From: Psychrobacter sp. P11G3
GTDB taxonomy: Bacteria > Pseudomonadota > Gammaproteobacteria > Pseudomonadales > Moraxellaceae
Reading direction: 5' to 3'
DNA: 64,000 bases
Assembly: GCF_001435845.1 (NCBI RefSeq)
Contig: NZ_CM003596.1
Location: forward strand, 496,001-560,000
Shown here piece after piece: positions 19,106 to 28,142 of this stretch. The notes under the pieces were generated by a model. That model saw only the letters and a program-made list of their open reading frames with translations, made no database searches and was not told the origin of the DNA. Both the position numbers and the translations under genes were made by a program. Numbering within the stretch: position 1 is the stretch's first letter; every line of letters begins with the position of its first letter.

Positions 19106-19897
19106 ATGCGTAATGAAGCGCTCGTCGGGTATTTGTTACATCAGCGCCCTTATCAAGAAAAGCGAGCTTTGTATTATCTTTTTTCTCAACAACATGGTGT
19201 GATACATGGTGTTGGGAAAAAAGGTGCGCCACTATTTATGCCATTACAGCTTTTTGCTACTGGTAAGCGCGACTTAAAAACCTTTAGTCAAATTAATATT
19301 GCCTCGCAATATAATACTCAAGCTGACAGTGTTCAAAAAGACAGTGTTCAAAAAGACAGTAAACCCGCTGTCTTAGAGGCCGTACCTTACGCCAATATCA
19401 GCGGTCAACATCAGTATGCCGCACTATATATAAACGAGATTCTGTGGCGGCTGTTACCTACTGAAGACCCAATGCCAGTATTGTGGCAGCATTATCAAAT
19501 CAGTCTACAACAACTCAAGCAGCCCTTAAGTAATAGCGAGCTTCGTCTCTGTCTACGTCAGTTTGAGCAGTATCTATTTACCGAATTAGGATTCACTTTA
19601 ACGTTAACGCATGACAACGTTGAAGATCCCATCGAGTATGATTGTACTTACCGCTTTTTACCGGATGTAGGTTTGCTCCCTGTATTAGTACATAATGAAG
19701 AGTCTGAGCATTTAGCCAGTGAGTCTGGACAGACTGTTTTTAAGGGTGCGGATATCATAGAAATGGCACGTTTAGGTATTACTGAGCAAACGCTGAGCCA
19801 TTGGTCAAAACTGCATCGACATCTTATTGATCATTTACTTGACTATCAGCCGCTACAAAGCCGTCTGTTATGGCAGCAGCAGCAGCGTTATCAATAA
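19106..19897 (+). CDS. recO: DNA repair protein RecO
   Basis: RecO works with RecF and RecR to load RecA at gaps and anneals ssDNA. The 263-residue product begins with the OB-fold part (EALVGYLLHQRPYQEKRALYYLFSQQHG), then GVGKKGAP, and an all-helical C-terminal part containing NEILWRLLP and LRQFEQYLFTELGF, all RecO-like. No zinc-binding Cys cluster is seen. A short in-frame repeat (DSVQK twice) sits in the linker near residues 74-85. Its place between era and pdxJ is the standard gammaproteobacterial context and supports the call, since RecO sequences diverge. Confidence 0.9.
   Translation: MRNEALVGYLLHQRPYQEKRALYYLFSQQHGVIHGVGKKGAPLFMPLQLFATGKRDLKTFSQINIASQYNTQADSVQKDSVQKDSKPAVLEAVPYANISGQHQYAALYINEILWRLLPTEDPMPVLWQHYQISLQQLKQPLSNSELRLCLRQFEQYLFTELGFTLTLTHDNVEDPIEYDCTYRFLPDVGLLPVLVHNEESEHLASESGQTVFKGADIIEMARLGITEQTLSHWSKLHRHLIDHLLDYQPLQSRLLWQQQQRYQ
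19325..19360 (+). repeat. 15-bp tandem repeat inside recO
   Basis: GACAGTGTTCAAAAA occurs twice head to tail and starts a third time (GACAGT). The unit is a multiple of three, so copy-number change would keep the recO frame. It encodes repeated DSVQK in a loop. Confidence 0.8.
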
Positions 19898-19964
19898 CTG
19901 CATTCTCAAATATCATCGTAGTATCAACTATATAAGTTAGGCTGAATTGGCCAAAGGATTTTTT

Positions 19965-20738
19965 ATGAGTATCTCTGTATCTACCTCATCTGAAAACAAT
20001 TCAAAAAAACCTTTGTTAGGCGTGAATATTGATCACGTGGCAACATTGCGTCAAGCGCGTGGTGTGAGTTATCCAAGTCCTTTGGCTGCTGCATTATTGT
20101 GCGAAAAGGCGGGGGCAGACGGTATCACTATACATCTGCGTGAAGATCGTCGTCATATACAAGATGCAGATGTTTATGAAATGGCAGGGCAGTTGTCGAC
20201 CAGAATGAACCTAGAGATGGCAGCAACGGATGAGATGCTTGCAATTGCCTGCGAAGTTAAACCTTTTTGGGTATGTTTAGTACCTGAAAAGCGGGCAGAG
20301 TTAACGACAGAAGGTGGTCTTGATGTTGCAGGGCAAGTCACGTCTCTAAAAGAGTATGTTCATAAGCTACAAGATTCTAATATTAAGGTTTCTTTGTTTA
20401 TTGATCCTGATGACAAGCAGATTGCAGCCGCGATAGAGTGTGGTACGGACGCGATAGAATTGCACACTGGTGCTTATGCCGAAGCTGGCTTAGCGAATGA
20501 TACCGACGCACAGTTAGCTGAACTGAAAAGAATCGAACAAGCAGTAGCTACAGCACAGAGCCTAGACGATAAATTGCTTATTAACGCAGGTCATGGTTTA
20601 ACGTGTGACAATGTGAATGCCATTGCAAAGATTGATGGTATATATGAATTAAATATCGGTCATGCACTTATTGCAGATGCCGTATTTGTAGGACTAGAAA
20701 GCGCTGTAACAATGATGAAAGAGGCCATGTATAAATAG
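19965..20738 (+). CDS. pdxJ: Pyridoxine 5'-phosphate synthase
   Basis: PdxJ condenses 1-deoxyxylulose 5-phosphate with 3-amino-2-oxopropyl phosphate to make pyridoxine 5'-phosphate (vitamin B6). Motifs are [15 protein letters not shown] near residue 20, [14 protein letters not shown], the NLEMAAT strand, [20 protein letters not shown], and [11 protein letters not shown]. The frame opens at a TTG 18 bases earlier, but ATG 19965 has AAAGGA about six bases upstream. At 257 residues it is slightly longer than the usual 243 because of a Ser-rich N-terminus. It ends the lepA-to-pdxJ gene run and converges on the pseudopilin gene, with only 20 bp between the stops. Confidence 0.96.
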   Translation: MSISVSTSSENNSKKPLLGVNIDHVATLRQARGVSYPSPLAAALLCEKAGADGITIHLREDRRHIQDADVYEMAGQLSTRMNLEMAATDEMLAIACEVKPFWVCLVPEKRAELTTEGGLDVAGQVTSLKEYVHKLQDSNIKVSLFIDPDDKQIAAAIECGTDAIELHTGAYAEAGLANDTDAQLAELKRIEQAVATAQSLDDKLLINAGHGLTCDNVNAIAKIDGIYELNIGHALIADAVFVGLESAVTMMKEAMYK

Positions 20739-20758
20739 GTTTACATATATGGTATTTA

Positions 20759-21487
20759 TTAACCGCTACATTTCGTAGGGTGGTCTGCATTAAGTTTGTG
20801 TTTGACGATGCCAGATTGGTTAAAAGAGATTTGGTACATTGACTTGTTATAAGAAGAGGTAGGGCAGTATTTTATATGGCCGAAGTGTCCTCGCGGTCTG
20901 CCACTATCACCCCAAAATTTAGTATAGTGACGCCTACCGCCAACTCTTAATTTCACTGTACTATATCTTAGGTTTAAGGATTGCTGTGTTAATAAGGTAT
21001 CTACTTGAGAATCAAAATGATTATTGTTATTTTTATCTACGAATAGCAGAAGCGTTTTATCGCTGTTCCTATGACATTGCTGTGCATCATTCGATAAACA
21101 AACCAAGACATCCTGCCGACTTATATAACTTTCGGCCTTTGCTAAGGATAAAGTGTTCTCTAACTGATGCTTGACCCGTTGGGCTTCCATTCGTGCTAAG
21201 TGCGTTAAGATACTTGGCGCTGCAATAGCTGCGATAATTCCTAATACCATTGTCGTCACAGTTAGCTCAACGAGAGTAAAGCCATTTGATTGCTTAGCAT
21301 TTAAAATATTATTGTTCTGAAGGGATGATTTCCTATAACTGACTAACTTCAATAGTTTATTGAATAACCTAGATGCAATAGCTAAGAAATTATCAATTTT
21401 ATACCTGCCTTTTCTACAAATAGGTAAACAAAAGGTGAAAATGACTATTCTCTTATAATGGGCCAGTACCTTACTAAGTAAGTTCAT
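20759..21487 (-). CDS. Pseudopilin, GspH/FimT-like, with unusually long leader
   Basis: The protein has a type IV pilin-like prepilin peptidase site, NGFTLVELTV, in which cleavage would follow Gly and Glu is at position +5. It is followed by a hydrophobic helix (TTMVLGIIAAIAAPSIL) and a 150-residue C-terminal part with two or more Cys (CLSNDAQQCHRN), as in GspH/FimT minor pseudopilins. The leader before the cleavage site is about 68 residues when read from the only ATG (21487, with AGGA 11 bases upstream); normal leaders are 5-25. No ATG, GTG or TTG was found closer in. It stands alone, convergent with pdxJ. It may be a minor pilin for a type IV pilus encoded elsewhere. Confidence 0.75.
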   Translation of the reverse strand: MNLLSKVLAHYKRIVIFTFCLPICRKGRYKIDNFLAIASRLFNKLLKLVSYRKSSLQNNNILNAKQSNGFTLVELTVTTMVLGIIAAIAAPSILTHLARMEAQRVKHQLENTLSLAKAESYISRQDVLVCLSNDAQQCHRNSDKTLLLFVDKNNNNHFDSQVDTLLTQQSLNLRYSTVKLRVGGRRHYTKFWGDSGRPRGHFGHIKYCPTSSYNKSMYQISFNQSGIVKHKLNADHPTKCSG

Positions 21488-22071
21488 AATGCGCTACATC
21501 CTATAGCTGTTTGTCATTCAGGTAAAAAACAACGTCTCACACATCCTTGTGTTGATTATCTTTTAAGCAAACCAATTGTCCAAATTCTTTAAACTTTCTC
21601 TTATTCCACTGTATATAAAACACATACAACATCTAATCACTTGATTTTCAGAAGAATATTGGTTTTTTACAATATATATGTAATATATAGCGACTGTCAA
21701 AAAATGTTTCAATTAGTGAAAGAACGACATTAGCAATAGAAAAAAAATTCTAATTGTAATAAAATGCTTCAAGAAAATAGCTATCATTAGACTATTCATC
21801 TATCGCAAACTGATGTGTAAAAGATAAGAAGCGTAAGGTGTGTTAGTTCTGGGTAACTTAGACTGTTTATTGTGTTTTAGTTACAACATTATCGTGTAAT
21901 AATGTGTAGCTCGTTAACGAAAAAAGTTGTAAACTGAATTAATAATCGCTAAGCTACTCCTTAATTGGTTTTGCTTTGTAACTTAAAATGCGTAAGAGAT
22001 GTCTATCTTAGTACGTCTTGAGAATCGGTTTTGCTTAATGCATCACTAAAATTATCCTTTGGAGGAAGTCC
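21488..22071. other. 584-bp AT-rich intergenic region before ompA
   Basis: No open frame, tRNA or terminator is recognised. The region is AT-rich with several TAAT/TATA-like tracts (for example 21681-21690 and 21897-21903), but none pairs with a -35 at 16-18 bases. It must hold the ompA promoter and probably a long 5' leader, as is common for abundant porin mRNAs, and the pseudopilin promoter on the other strand. Confidence 0.4.
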
Positions 22072-23367
22072 ATGAAATTGAACAAAATAGCTCTAGCCCT
22101 TGTTGCTGTAGCGGCTGCACCGATGGCAGCTAACGCTGGTGTTACTATTAGCCCATTGTTACTTGGTTATCACATGACTGAAGAATTCAGTGATACCTCT
22201 GACAAACAGCGTGAAGTTCTTACTACTGGTAAAAACTTGTATGAAAACGCTAACGGCGATGTTATCGGTGATGGTAGCCGTGGTAACAGCAATGGTGGCG
22301 TAGCCAAAGAAAGCAGCCTATACACTGGTGCAGCTTTAGGTATCGAACTTACTCCTTCTACTCAGTTCCAAGTAGAATATGGTGTATCTGACGCAAACGG
22401 CGAAGCTTCTGAAGATTCAGCTGATGCCGGCGTTAACCGCTTTGATATTGAACAAGAAATGATTTCTGGTAACTTCTTGATCGGTACCGAAGAATTTACT
22501 GGTTACACTGATAGCGCACTTAAGCCATACGTACTAGTAGGTGCTGGTCAGTCTAAAATCAAAGTAGAGAACCAAGAGTCTTATGTTAATAGCAATGGCG
22601 ATACCGTTGCTGCTGGTACTGAAGTATCAAACTCTAAAGACACTATCGGTAACCTAGGTCTAGGTGCTATGTATCGCATCAATGACGCGCTAAGCCTACG
22701 TGGTGAAGCTCGTGCGATTCATAACTTTGACAACAACTGGTGGGAAGGCATGGCTTTGGCCGGTCTAGAAGTAGTACTAGGTGGCCATTTAGCACCTACA
22801 GTAGCAGTACCACCTATGCAAGAGCCAGTAGTTGACAACACTCCAGTAGTTGTTGTTGAAGCTGATCTTGATTCTGACGGTGATGGCGTACCTGATAGCA
22901 TCGATGCATGCCCAGGCACTCCAATGAACGTTGTAGTTGATGAGCGCGGTTGCCCAGTACCAGTAGACATTACTGACGAACTGAAAATGGAACTACGTGT
23001 ATTCTTTGATAACGACAAGTCAGCTATCAAAAACCAGTACAAGCCAGAAATCGCTAAAGTAGCAGAGAAGATGCGTGAGTATCCTAACTCTACAGCTCGT
23101 GTAGAAGGTCATGCTTCTAAGACTGGTCCTTCAGCACGTTATAACCAACGTCTATCTGAAGCTCGTGCCGTTGCTGTTAAATCTATGCTAACTAACGAAT
23201 TCGGTATCGCTCCAAACCGTCTATCAACTGTAGGCTATGGTTACAACAACCCAATCGCTTCAAACGACACTGAAGAAGGTCGTGCTATGAACCGTCGTGT
23301 TTATGCCATCATCACTGGTGACAAAACAATGACTGTTGAACAAACTAAAGATATGGTTGTTCAGTAA
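22072..23367 (+). CDS. OmpA-family outer-membrane porin
   Basis: A 431-residue outer-membrane protein that links the membrane to peptidoglycan. A signal peptide ends at AANA (about residue 22). A beta-barrel of about 240 residues follows, with alternating aromatic/small strands such as LYTGAALGIELTP and SLRGEARAIHNF. A proline/valine hinge leads to a Ca-binding thrombospondin-3-like repeat DSDGDGVPDSIDACPGTP (about 267-284), then an OmpA C-terminal domain with VEGHASKTGPSARYNQRLSEAR (peptidoglycan-binding Asp/Arg region). The ribosome binding site GGAGGAAG is strong, and codon use is even and pyrimidine-ending, as in highly expressed genes. Similar to OprF/Omp38-type proteins. Confidence 0.93.
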   Translation: MKLNKIALALVAVAAAPMAANAGVTISPLLLGYHMTEEFSDTSDKQREVLTTGKNLYENANGDVIGDGSRGNSNGGVAKESSLYTGAALGIELTPSTQFQVEYGVSDANGEASEDSADAGVNRFDIEQEMISGNFLIGTEEFTGYTDSALKPYVLVGAGQSKIKVENQESYVNSNGDTVAAGTEVSNSKDTIGNLGLGAMYRINDALSLRGEARAIHNFDNNWWEGMALAGLEVVLGGHLAPTVAVPPMQEPVVDNTPVVVVEADLDSDGDGVPDSIDACPGTPMNVVVDERGCPVPVDITDELKMELRVFFDNDKSAIKNQYKPEIAKVAEKMREYPNSTARVEGHASKTGPSARYNQRLSEARAVAVKSMLTNEFGIAPNRLSTVGYGYNNPIASNDTEEGRAMNRRVYAIITGDKTMTVEQTKDMVVQ

Positions 23368-23410
23368 GTATTAGCAAAATAACCGTATAGTAAAATATAC
23401 AGTTACAAAA

Positions 23411-23438
23411 AAAGCCACCCAATGGGTGGCTTTTTTTT
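23411..23438 (+). terminator. Intrinsic terminator after ompA
   Basis: Stem AGCCACCC / GGGTGGCT with loop AAT and eight T residues. The remaining 280 bp up to typA hold no recognisable gene. Confidence 0.93.
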
Positions 23439-23716
23439 ATTTATGTATTGAGAAAAGTGAGTTATTACATAAATTTATGAATCAATAATGTTATACTAGC
23501 CACCCAAACATTCTGTAAATTAACAGTATGTACATTAGCATAGCAATCTGTATGATGAATTCGTCAGTATAGATGTTTGATTGTATTGAACTTTTTTATT
23601 TGATAGCATTATTTTTTGCGTCATCTTAGATTCAATATCTATCTGATTGATGATGAAAGTTTATTCAGCAGCGCTTACTGCTACTGCATTTTTTTAAGAC
23701 GAAACGAGCATTTTAT

Positions 23717-25567
23717 ATGGCGAACGATATCAAACACCTGCGTAACATTGCAATTATTGCCCACGTTGACCACGGTAAGACAACTTTGGTTGATAAGTTA
23801 TTACATCAGTCTGGTACTTTTGGCGACCGTGCAAACATTGCTGAGCGTGCAATGGACTCAGGTGATATTGAGCAAGAACGTGGTATTACCATTTTGGCTA
23901 AAAACACAGCTATCCGCTGGACAGATAAAACTTCAGAAACTGAATACCGTATCAACATTGTTGATACCCCAGGTCACGCCGATTTCGGTGGTGAAGTTGA
24001 GCGTGTAATGTCTATGGTTGACTGCGTACTTTTGGTTGTTGACGCTGTTGATGGCCCAATGCCTCAGACTCGTTTTGTGACGCAAAAAGCATTCGAACAA
24101 GGTCTAAAGCCGATCGTTGTTATTAACAAAATCGATCGTCCTGGCTCACGTCCTGATTGGGTAATGGATCAAATCTTTGATTTGTTTGACAACCTAGGTG
24201 CAAACGATGAGCAGCTTGATTTCCCAGTTGTTTATGCTTCAGCATTGAACGGTATTGCAGGTCTAGAAGCAGATGATTTAGCTGATGACATGACCCCATT
24301 GTTCAAAACTATCGTTGACGTTGTTCAGCCTCCACAGGTTGATGCTGACGCTCCGTTCCGTATGCAAATCTCAAGCCTTGATTACAACAGCTTTGTTGGT
24401 GTAATCGGTATTGGCCGTATTCAGCGTGGTAAAGTTAAACTTAACACGCCAGTGACTGTGATTGATAAGCATGGCAAAACGCGTAACGGCCGTATCCTAA
24501 AAATCATGGGTTACCATGGTCTTGATCGTATTGATGTTGAAGATGCGCAAGCAGGTGATATCGTTTGTATCACAGGTATCGATGCGCTAAACATCTCTGA
24601 TACTATTTGTGATCCTAACAACGTTGAAGCACTACCAGCACTGACGGTAGATCAACCTACAGTATCTATGAACTTCCAGGTAAATAACTCACCATTTGCT
24701 GGTCGTGAAGGTAAGTTTGTGACTTCACGTAACATTCGTGAGCGTCTTGAGCGTGAGTTAATTCACAACGTAGCATTGCGTGTAGAAGACACTGAGTCTC
24801 CTGACAAATTTAAAGTATCAGGCCGTGGTGAGCTTCATTTATCAGTACTTATCGAAAACATGCGCCGTGAAGGTTTTGAGCTAGGTGTTTCTGGTCCAGA
24901 AGTTATCGTTAAAGAAGTTGATGGTAAGTTACAAGAGCCGTATGAAAACGTTGTCTTCGATATCGAAGAAGAGCATCAAGGTTCTATCATGGAGCAAGTT
25001 GGTCTACGCAAAGGCGAAATGACTAACATGGAGTTGGACGGTAAAGGCCGTATGCGTATCGAGGCGACCATACCAGCGCGTGGCTTGATCGGTTTCCGTT
25101 CTGAGTTCCTAACCCTGACTTCAGGTAGTGGTATCATGACCTCGAGCTTCTCACATTACGGTCCACAGAAGATCGGTGATGTTGGTGGCCGTTCTAACGG
25201 CGTATTGGTTTCTATGGCAAATGGTACTTGCCTAGGTTTTGCTCTATTTAACCTACAGAAACGCGGTAAGTTGTTTGCTGAGCCACAGCTTGAAGTTTAT
25301 GAAGGTATGATTGTTGGTCTTAACTCTCGTAACGATGATATGACTGTTAACCCAACGACTGCTAAACAGTTAACCAACGTACGTGCTAGTGGTACTGATG
25401 AGGCACTGACGTTGACGCCAGCAGTGAAGTTCACTCTTGAGCAAGCGCTTGAATTTATTCAAGACGATGAGCTAGTCGAAGTAACGCCAAAAGCGGTACG
25501 TATTCGTAAACGCTACTTGACTGAAAGTGAGCGTAAGCGTCACGGCCGTGGTAAGAAAGGTGCTTAA
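23717..25567 (+). CDS. typA: Ribosome-associated GTPase TypA/BipA
   Basis: TypA/BipA is a translational GTPase that binds 70S ribosomes and assists 50S assembly and stress or cold growth. G1 is AHVDHGKTT at residues 14-22, [14 protein letters not shown] is the switch I region, [15 protein letters not shown] is G3, and [13 protein letters not shown] is G4. EF-G-like domains II, III and V follow, with the TypA-specific C-terminal part ([25 protein letters not shown]). The 616-residue length is normal. Expressed-gene codon use resembles that of ompA. A strong terminator follows. Separation from LepA rests on the C-terminal domain. Confidence 0.96.
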   Translation: MANDIKHLRNIAIIAHVDHGKTTLVDKLLHQSGTFGDRANIAERAMDSGDIEQERGITILAKNTAIRWTDKTSETEYRINIVDTPGHADFGGEVERVMSMVDCVLLVVDAVDGPMPQTRFVTQKAFEQGLKPIVVINKIDRPGSRPDWVMDQIFDLFDNLGANDEQLDFPVVYASALNGIAGLEADDLADDMTPLFKTIVDVVQPPQVDADAPFRMQISSLDYNSFVGVIGIGRIQRGKVKLNTPVTVIDKHGKTRNGRILKIMGYHGLDRIDVEDAQAGDIVCITGIDALNISDTICDPNNVEALPALTVDQPTVSMNFQVNNSPFAGREGKFVTSRNIRERLERELIHNVALRVEDTESPDKFKVSGRGELHLSVLIENMRREGFELGVSGPEVIVKEVDGKLQEPYENVVFDIEEEHQGSIMEQVGLRKGEMTNMELDGKGRMRIEATIPARGLIGFRSEFLTLTSGSGIMTSSFSHYGPQKIGDVGGRSNGVLVSMANGTCLGFALFNLQKRGKLFAEPQLEVYEGMIVGLNSRNDDMTVNPTTAKQLTNVRASGTDEALTLTPAVKFTLEQALEFIQDDELVEVTPKAVRIRKRYLTESERKRHGRGKKGA

Positions 25568-25665
25568 TATCAATAAGTGAGTTACTGAGTAATTCATGAT
25601 ATTGATGTTTGACGCAAACACTTAGTATCAGTAGTTTTACTGGCACTAAGTGATTCAAAAATTGA

Positions 25666-25713
25666 GCAGTATAAGGTGAGCTATTAGTGGTTCACTTTAT
25701 ACTGCTTTTTTTT
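25666..25713 (+). terminator. Intrinsic terminator after typA
   Basis: A 15-bp stem, GCAGTATAAGGTGAG pairing with TTCACTTTATACTGC (one G-U), an 11-nt... loop of about ten bases, and eight T residues. An imperfect hairpin (25620-25651, around ACTTAGTATCAG / CTGGCACTAAGT) lies just before it. Confidence 0.9.
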
Positions 25714-25847
25714 GTGTTGTAATCTTGGAAAAATACAGACAGAATGAATAGTGGCATTAATGTATTCAGTTATTAACATGAAAGCTAGATGTGACACTAA
25801 TTATATAAATATCTATTGGTTTGTAGATAAATTTTGAGGAAAAAACA

Positions 25848-26303
25848 ATGAGTATGGTTTCAGAGTTTAAAGAGTTCGCTGTCAAGGGTAACGTGATGGA
25901 TTTGGCAGTCGGTGTCATCATCGGCGGGGCTTTTGCTACCATTACAAAATCTTTGGTAGATGATATTATTATGCCGATTGTCGCTTTTATTTTTGGCGGC
26001 GAGATTAATTTTGAAAACATGTTCTTAGTTTTAGGCGATGCACCTGATGGTATTGCTATGACTTATGATGCGCTCAAAGAGGCAGGTGTACCTGTATTGG
26101 CTTACGGTAGTTTTATTACCGTACTTATTAACTTCTTAATTTTAGCTTTCATCATCTTTATGATGGTTAGAGGTGTCAATAAAATGCGCCGTGCTGAAGA
26201 AGTAGAGGAAGTTATAGAAGAAGCAGTAGAAGAGCCATCAGAGGAAGTGAAATTGCTACGTGAAATCAGTGCTAAATTAAGTAATACTAGTATTACGAAA
26301 TAA
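25848..26303 (+). CDS. mscL: Large-conductance mechanosensitive channel MscL
   Basis: MscL opens under membrane tension to release solutes during hypo-osmotic shock. The N-terminal helix and TM1 ([38 protein letters not shown]) carry the family signature, including the pore-constriction helix. A periplasmic loop follows, then TM2 ([25 protein letters not shown]) and the acidic cytoplasmic helix bundle ([24 protein letters not shown]). The 151 residues fit the family. GAGGA precedes the ATG. A monocistronic unit with its own terminator. Confidence 0.96.
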   Translation: MSMVSEFKEFAVKGNVMDLAVGVIIGGAFATITKSLVDDIIMPIVAFIFGGEINFENMFLVLGDAPDGIAMTYDALKEAGVPVLAYGSFITVLINFLILAFIIFMMVRGVNKMRRAEEVEEVIEEAVEEPSEEVKLLREISAKLSNTSITK

Positions 26304-26324
26304 ATTATCGACTTGTTGACAATA

Positions 26325-26355
26325 AAAAAGGCTAACTTCTCGTTAGCCTTTTTGC
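26325..26355 (+). terminator. Intrinsic terminator after mscL (bidirectional)
   Basis: AAAAAGGCTAAC / GTTAGCCTTTTT with a TTCTC loop. The A tract on one side and T tract on the other allow it to act for mscL and for the convergent gene at 26415-26855. Confidence 0.92.
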
Positions 26356-26414
26356 TATGAAATAGTCACAGTCATTCTTGTGAACTATTTGATGTGCCTA
26401 CTAAAAGCAAATTG

Positions 26415-26855
26415 TTACGGAGTGACCACTACATAGTCATTGGTATTAATTAGAATTTCTGATGGTTGATCGACAACGATACGTACCACGTTCTTATCAA
26501 CAACTTGAGACTTATAATAGTTGTCTTCAGCAACTGTACAGCCTAAACAACGTCCCATCGCATCCCAAGGTTCAACAAATAGTTTCTGCTGTGCTTGATC
26601 TGCATTACCACCAATAAGTGAGAAAGGTAGGCTTACGATATAAGCTGCCGTACCAGCCACAGCATTCACGAGTTGCAGTGGCTTACCAACAATCGTATCG
26701 ACTACCATCGTCTCGTATGAAGGACCGAAATCAGTTTCATCAATTTCTATAGCTGCAAAAGTAGGCTGAATAGTCGCAGCTACCAATCCTAAAGTTGCCA
26801 ATACAGTAAAAAATCTCTGCTTAACTGTGCGTTGAGTTTTTGCTTTAACAGTCAT
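26415..26855 (-). CDS. Small exported protein of unknown function with a CxxC motif
   Basis: I do not recognise a characterised family. The 146-residue product has a clear signal peptide (basic RTVKQR, hydrophobic core to about residue 34, cleavage likely after TFA). It then has a hydrophobic hairpin segment (KPLQLVNAVAGTAAYIVSLPFSLIGG, residues about 57-82) and a GRCLGCT motif that could form a disulfide. The hairpin resembles short Pseudomonas/Acinetobacter proteins sometimes labelled 'multidrug transporter' without evidence. AGGATATC before the ATG is a plausible ribosome binding site. The gene stands alone; the 290 bp upstream of it up to mutM hold nothing recognisable. An envelope location is inferred. 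Confidence 0.7.
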   Translation of the reverse strand: MTVKAKTQRTVKQRFFTVLATLGLVAATIQPTFAAIEIDETDFGPSYETMVVDTIVGKPLQLVNAVAGTAAYIVSLPFSLIGGNADQAQQKLFVEPWDAMGRCLGCTVAEDNYYKSQVVDKNVVRIVVDQPSEILINTNDYVVVTP

Positions 26856-27145
26856 AATGATATCCTGAAACTCATAGTAGTATGATTAATGGCTGCTGCT
26901 ATCTTCACACAGGAATCTTGCGGCAACAATAGTTAGGCTAAATATTACAGAAAAATAAATGATACGCACTATTTATGTAAGCGCTAGCACTATTAAAGCA
27001 AGATGCGCGCTAATAAGCAACAAAAATGAGAATAATCTAGTTATAACTCTGACAGTATTTGATACTTTTAAAAATAAATATTCTGTCTAGATATTAGTTT
27101 CATTTAATCTAAATATATCACAAGCAAATAGATATCATTTATTAG

Positions 27146-28087
27146 CTATTTTAACGGCTGACAATTTGGACAATAAACACTGGCTCTACCAGTAAGCTTG
27201 ATGTTTTCTAGCGTCGTACTACAATGTAGACAGCTCTCTCCTTGTCTACCATACACATTTAAAGTTTGTTGAAAGTAACCAGTTTGACCACTTGCTACTG
27301 TGAAATCTCGTAGTGTTGATCCGCCTAATTTTATCGCTTTCTTTAAAATTTCTTTAATATGATTAACTAAAATGACAATCTGATCGTATGAAAGTTGATT
27401 GGCTGGTGTAGCAGGGTGGATGCCGGATAAGTACAGACTTTCAGTCGCATAGATATTGCCAACCCCAACTACGACTTCTTGTTCCATGATGACAGATTTA
27501 ATCGCTCGGGAGATGGATTTTAGTCGCTTATTCGTTTTAGTAACATCTGACGATGACTCATTGCTATCTTGACTAGATAAATCTATACGCTGGATTAAGC
27601 TGTATAAATAGTCTGCGGTAAAATCTTTTGAAAGTGGCTCAGGACCTAGATGGTCTAGTAGTTTATTGCCGTAATCTTCATGCCATAGTACTGAACCAAA
27701 GCGTCTCGGATCGTAATAGTGTAGCTGAGACTTATTATTAGCAGTATCATTAAAAACAACAACCAGATGATCATGTTTACGCTTATCAGTACCATAGCTG
27801 TGCTGCTGTAAGCTACCTGACATTCCTAAGTGGATAAGAAGCTGACGTGGTTCAACCTTGCTAGCTGACATGGGAGCGTTATTTTGTGCAGCTACTGGCA
27901 AAAAACTAAGAATCAGATACTTTGCTCGGCGCTCGACACTCTCCAATGTGTAATTAACCAGCTCGTCCAAGTTATCTGGCATCATCCAGCGCAGCTTTGG
28001 TTGAAATACTTTAACATCAATTACCTGTTGCCCCAACAATGGAGCAAGACTGGCTTTAGTGGTTTCTACTTCAGGTAATTCAGGCAT
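27146..28087 (-). CDS. mutM: Formamidopyrimidine-DNA glycosylase MutM (Fpg)
   Basis: MutM removes 8-oxoguanine and formamidopyrimidines and nicks the abasic site. The protein must begin with Pro after Met removal, because that proline is the nucleophile; the true start is therefore ATG 28087 (MPELPEVETT), not the TTG 15 bases earlier. The C-terminal zinc finger is CLHC...CPNC. Other motifs are HLGMSG and VGVGNIYATESL. The protein is about 313 residues against about 270 in E. coli; the excess is two polar insertions (around residues 70-85 and 175-200, the latter SSQDSNESSSDVTKTNKR). It lies 55 bp after relA on the same strand. Confidence 0.95.
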   Translation of the reverse strand: MPELPEVETTKASLAPLLGQQVIDVKVFQPKLRWMMPDNLDELVNYTLESVERRAKYLILSFLPVAAQNNAPMSASKVEPRQLLIHLGMSGSLQQHSYGTDKRKHDHLVVVFNDTANNKSQLHYYDPRRFGSVLWHEDYGNKLLDHLGPEPLSKDFTADYLYSLIQRIDLSSQDSNESSSDVTKTNKRLKSISRAIKSVIMEQEVVVGVGNIYATESLYLSGIHPATPANQLSYDQIVILVNHIKEILKKAIKLGGSTLRDFTVASGQTGYFQQTLNVYGRQGESCLHCSTTLENIKLTGRASVYCPNCQPLK

Positions 28088-28142
28088 AGTATTTTTTGAC
28101 AACTCTATTATGGAATAAACAACGACTGACTTAACGTTTTAT

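Noticed and set aside
25620..25651. Imperfect hairpin after typA as a separate terminator or RNA
   Set aside because: Two mismatches, no T run, and a much better terminator follows directly.
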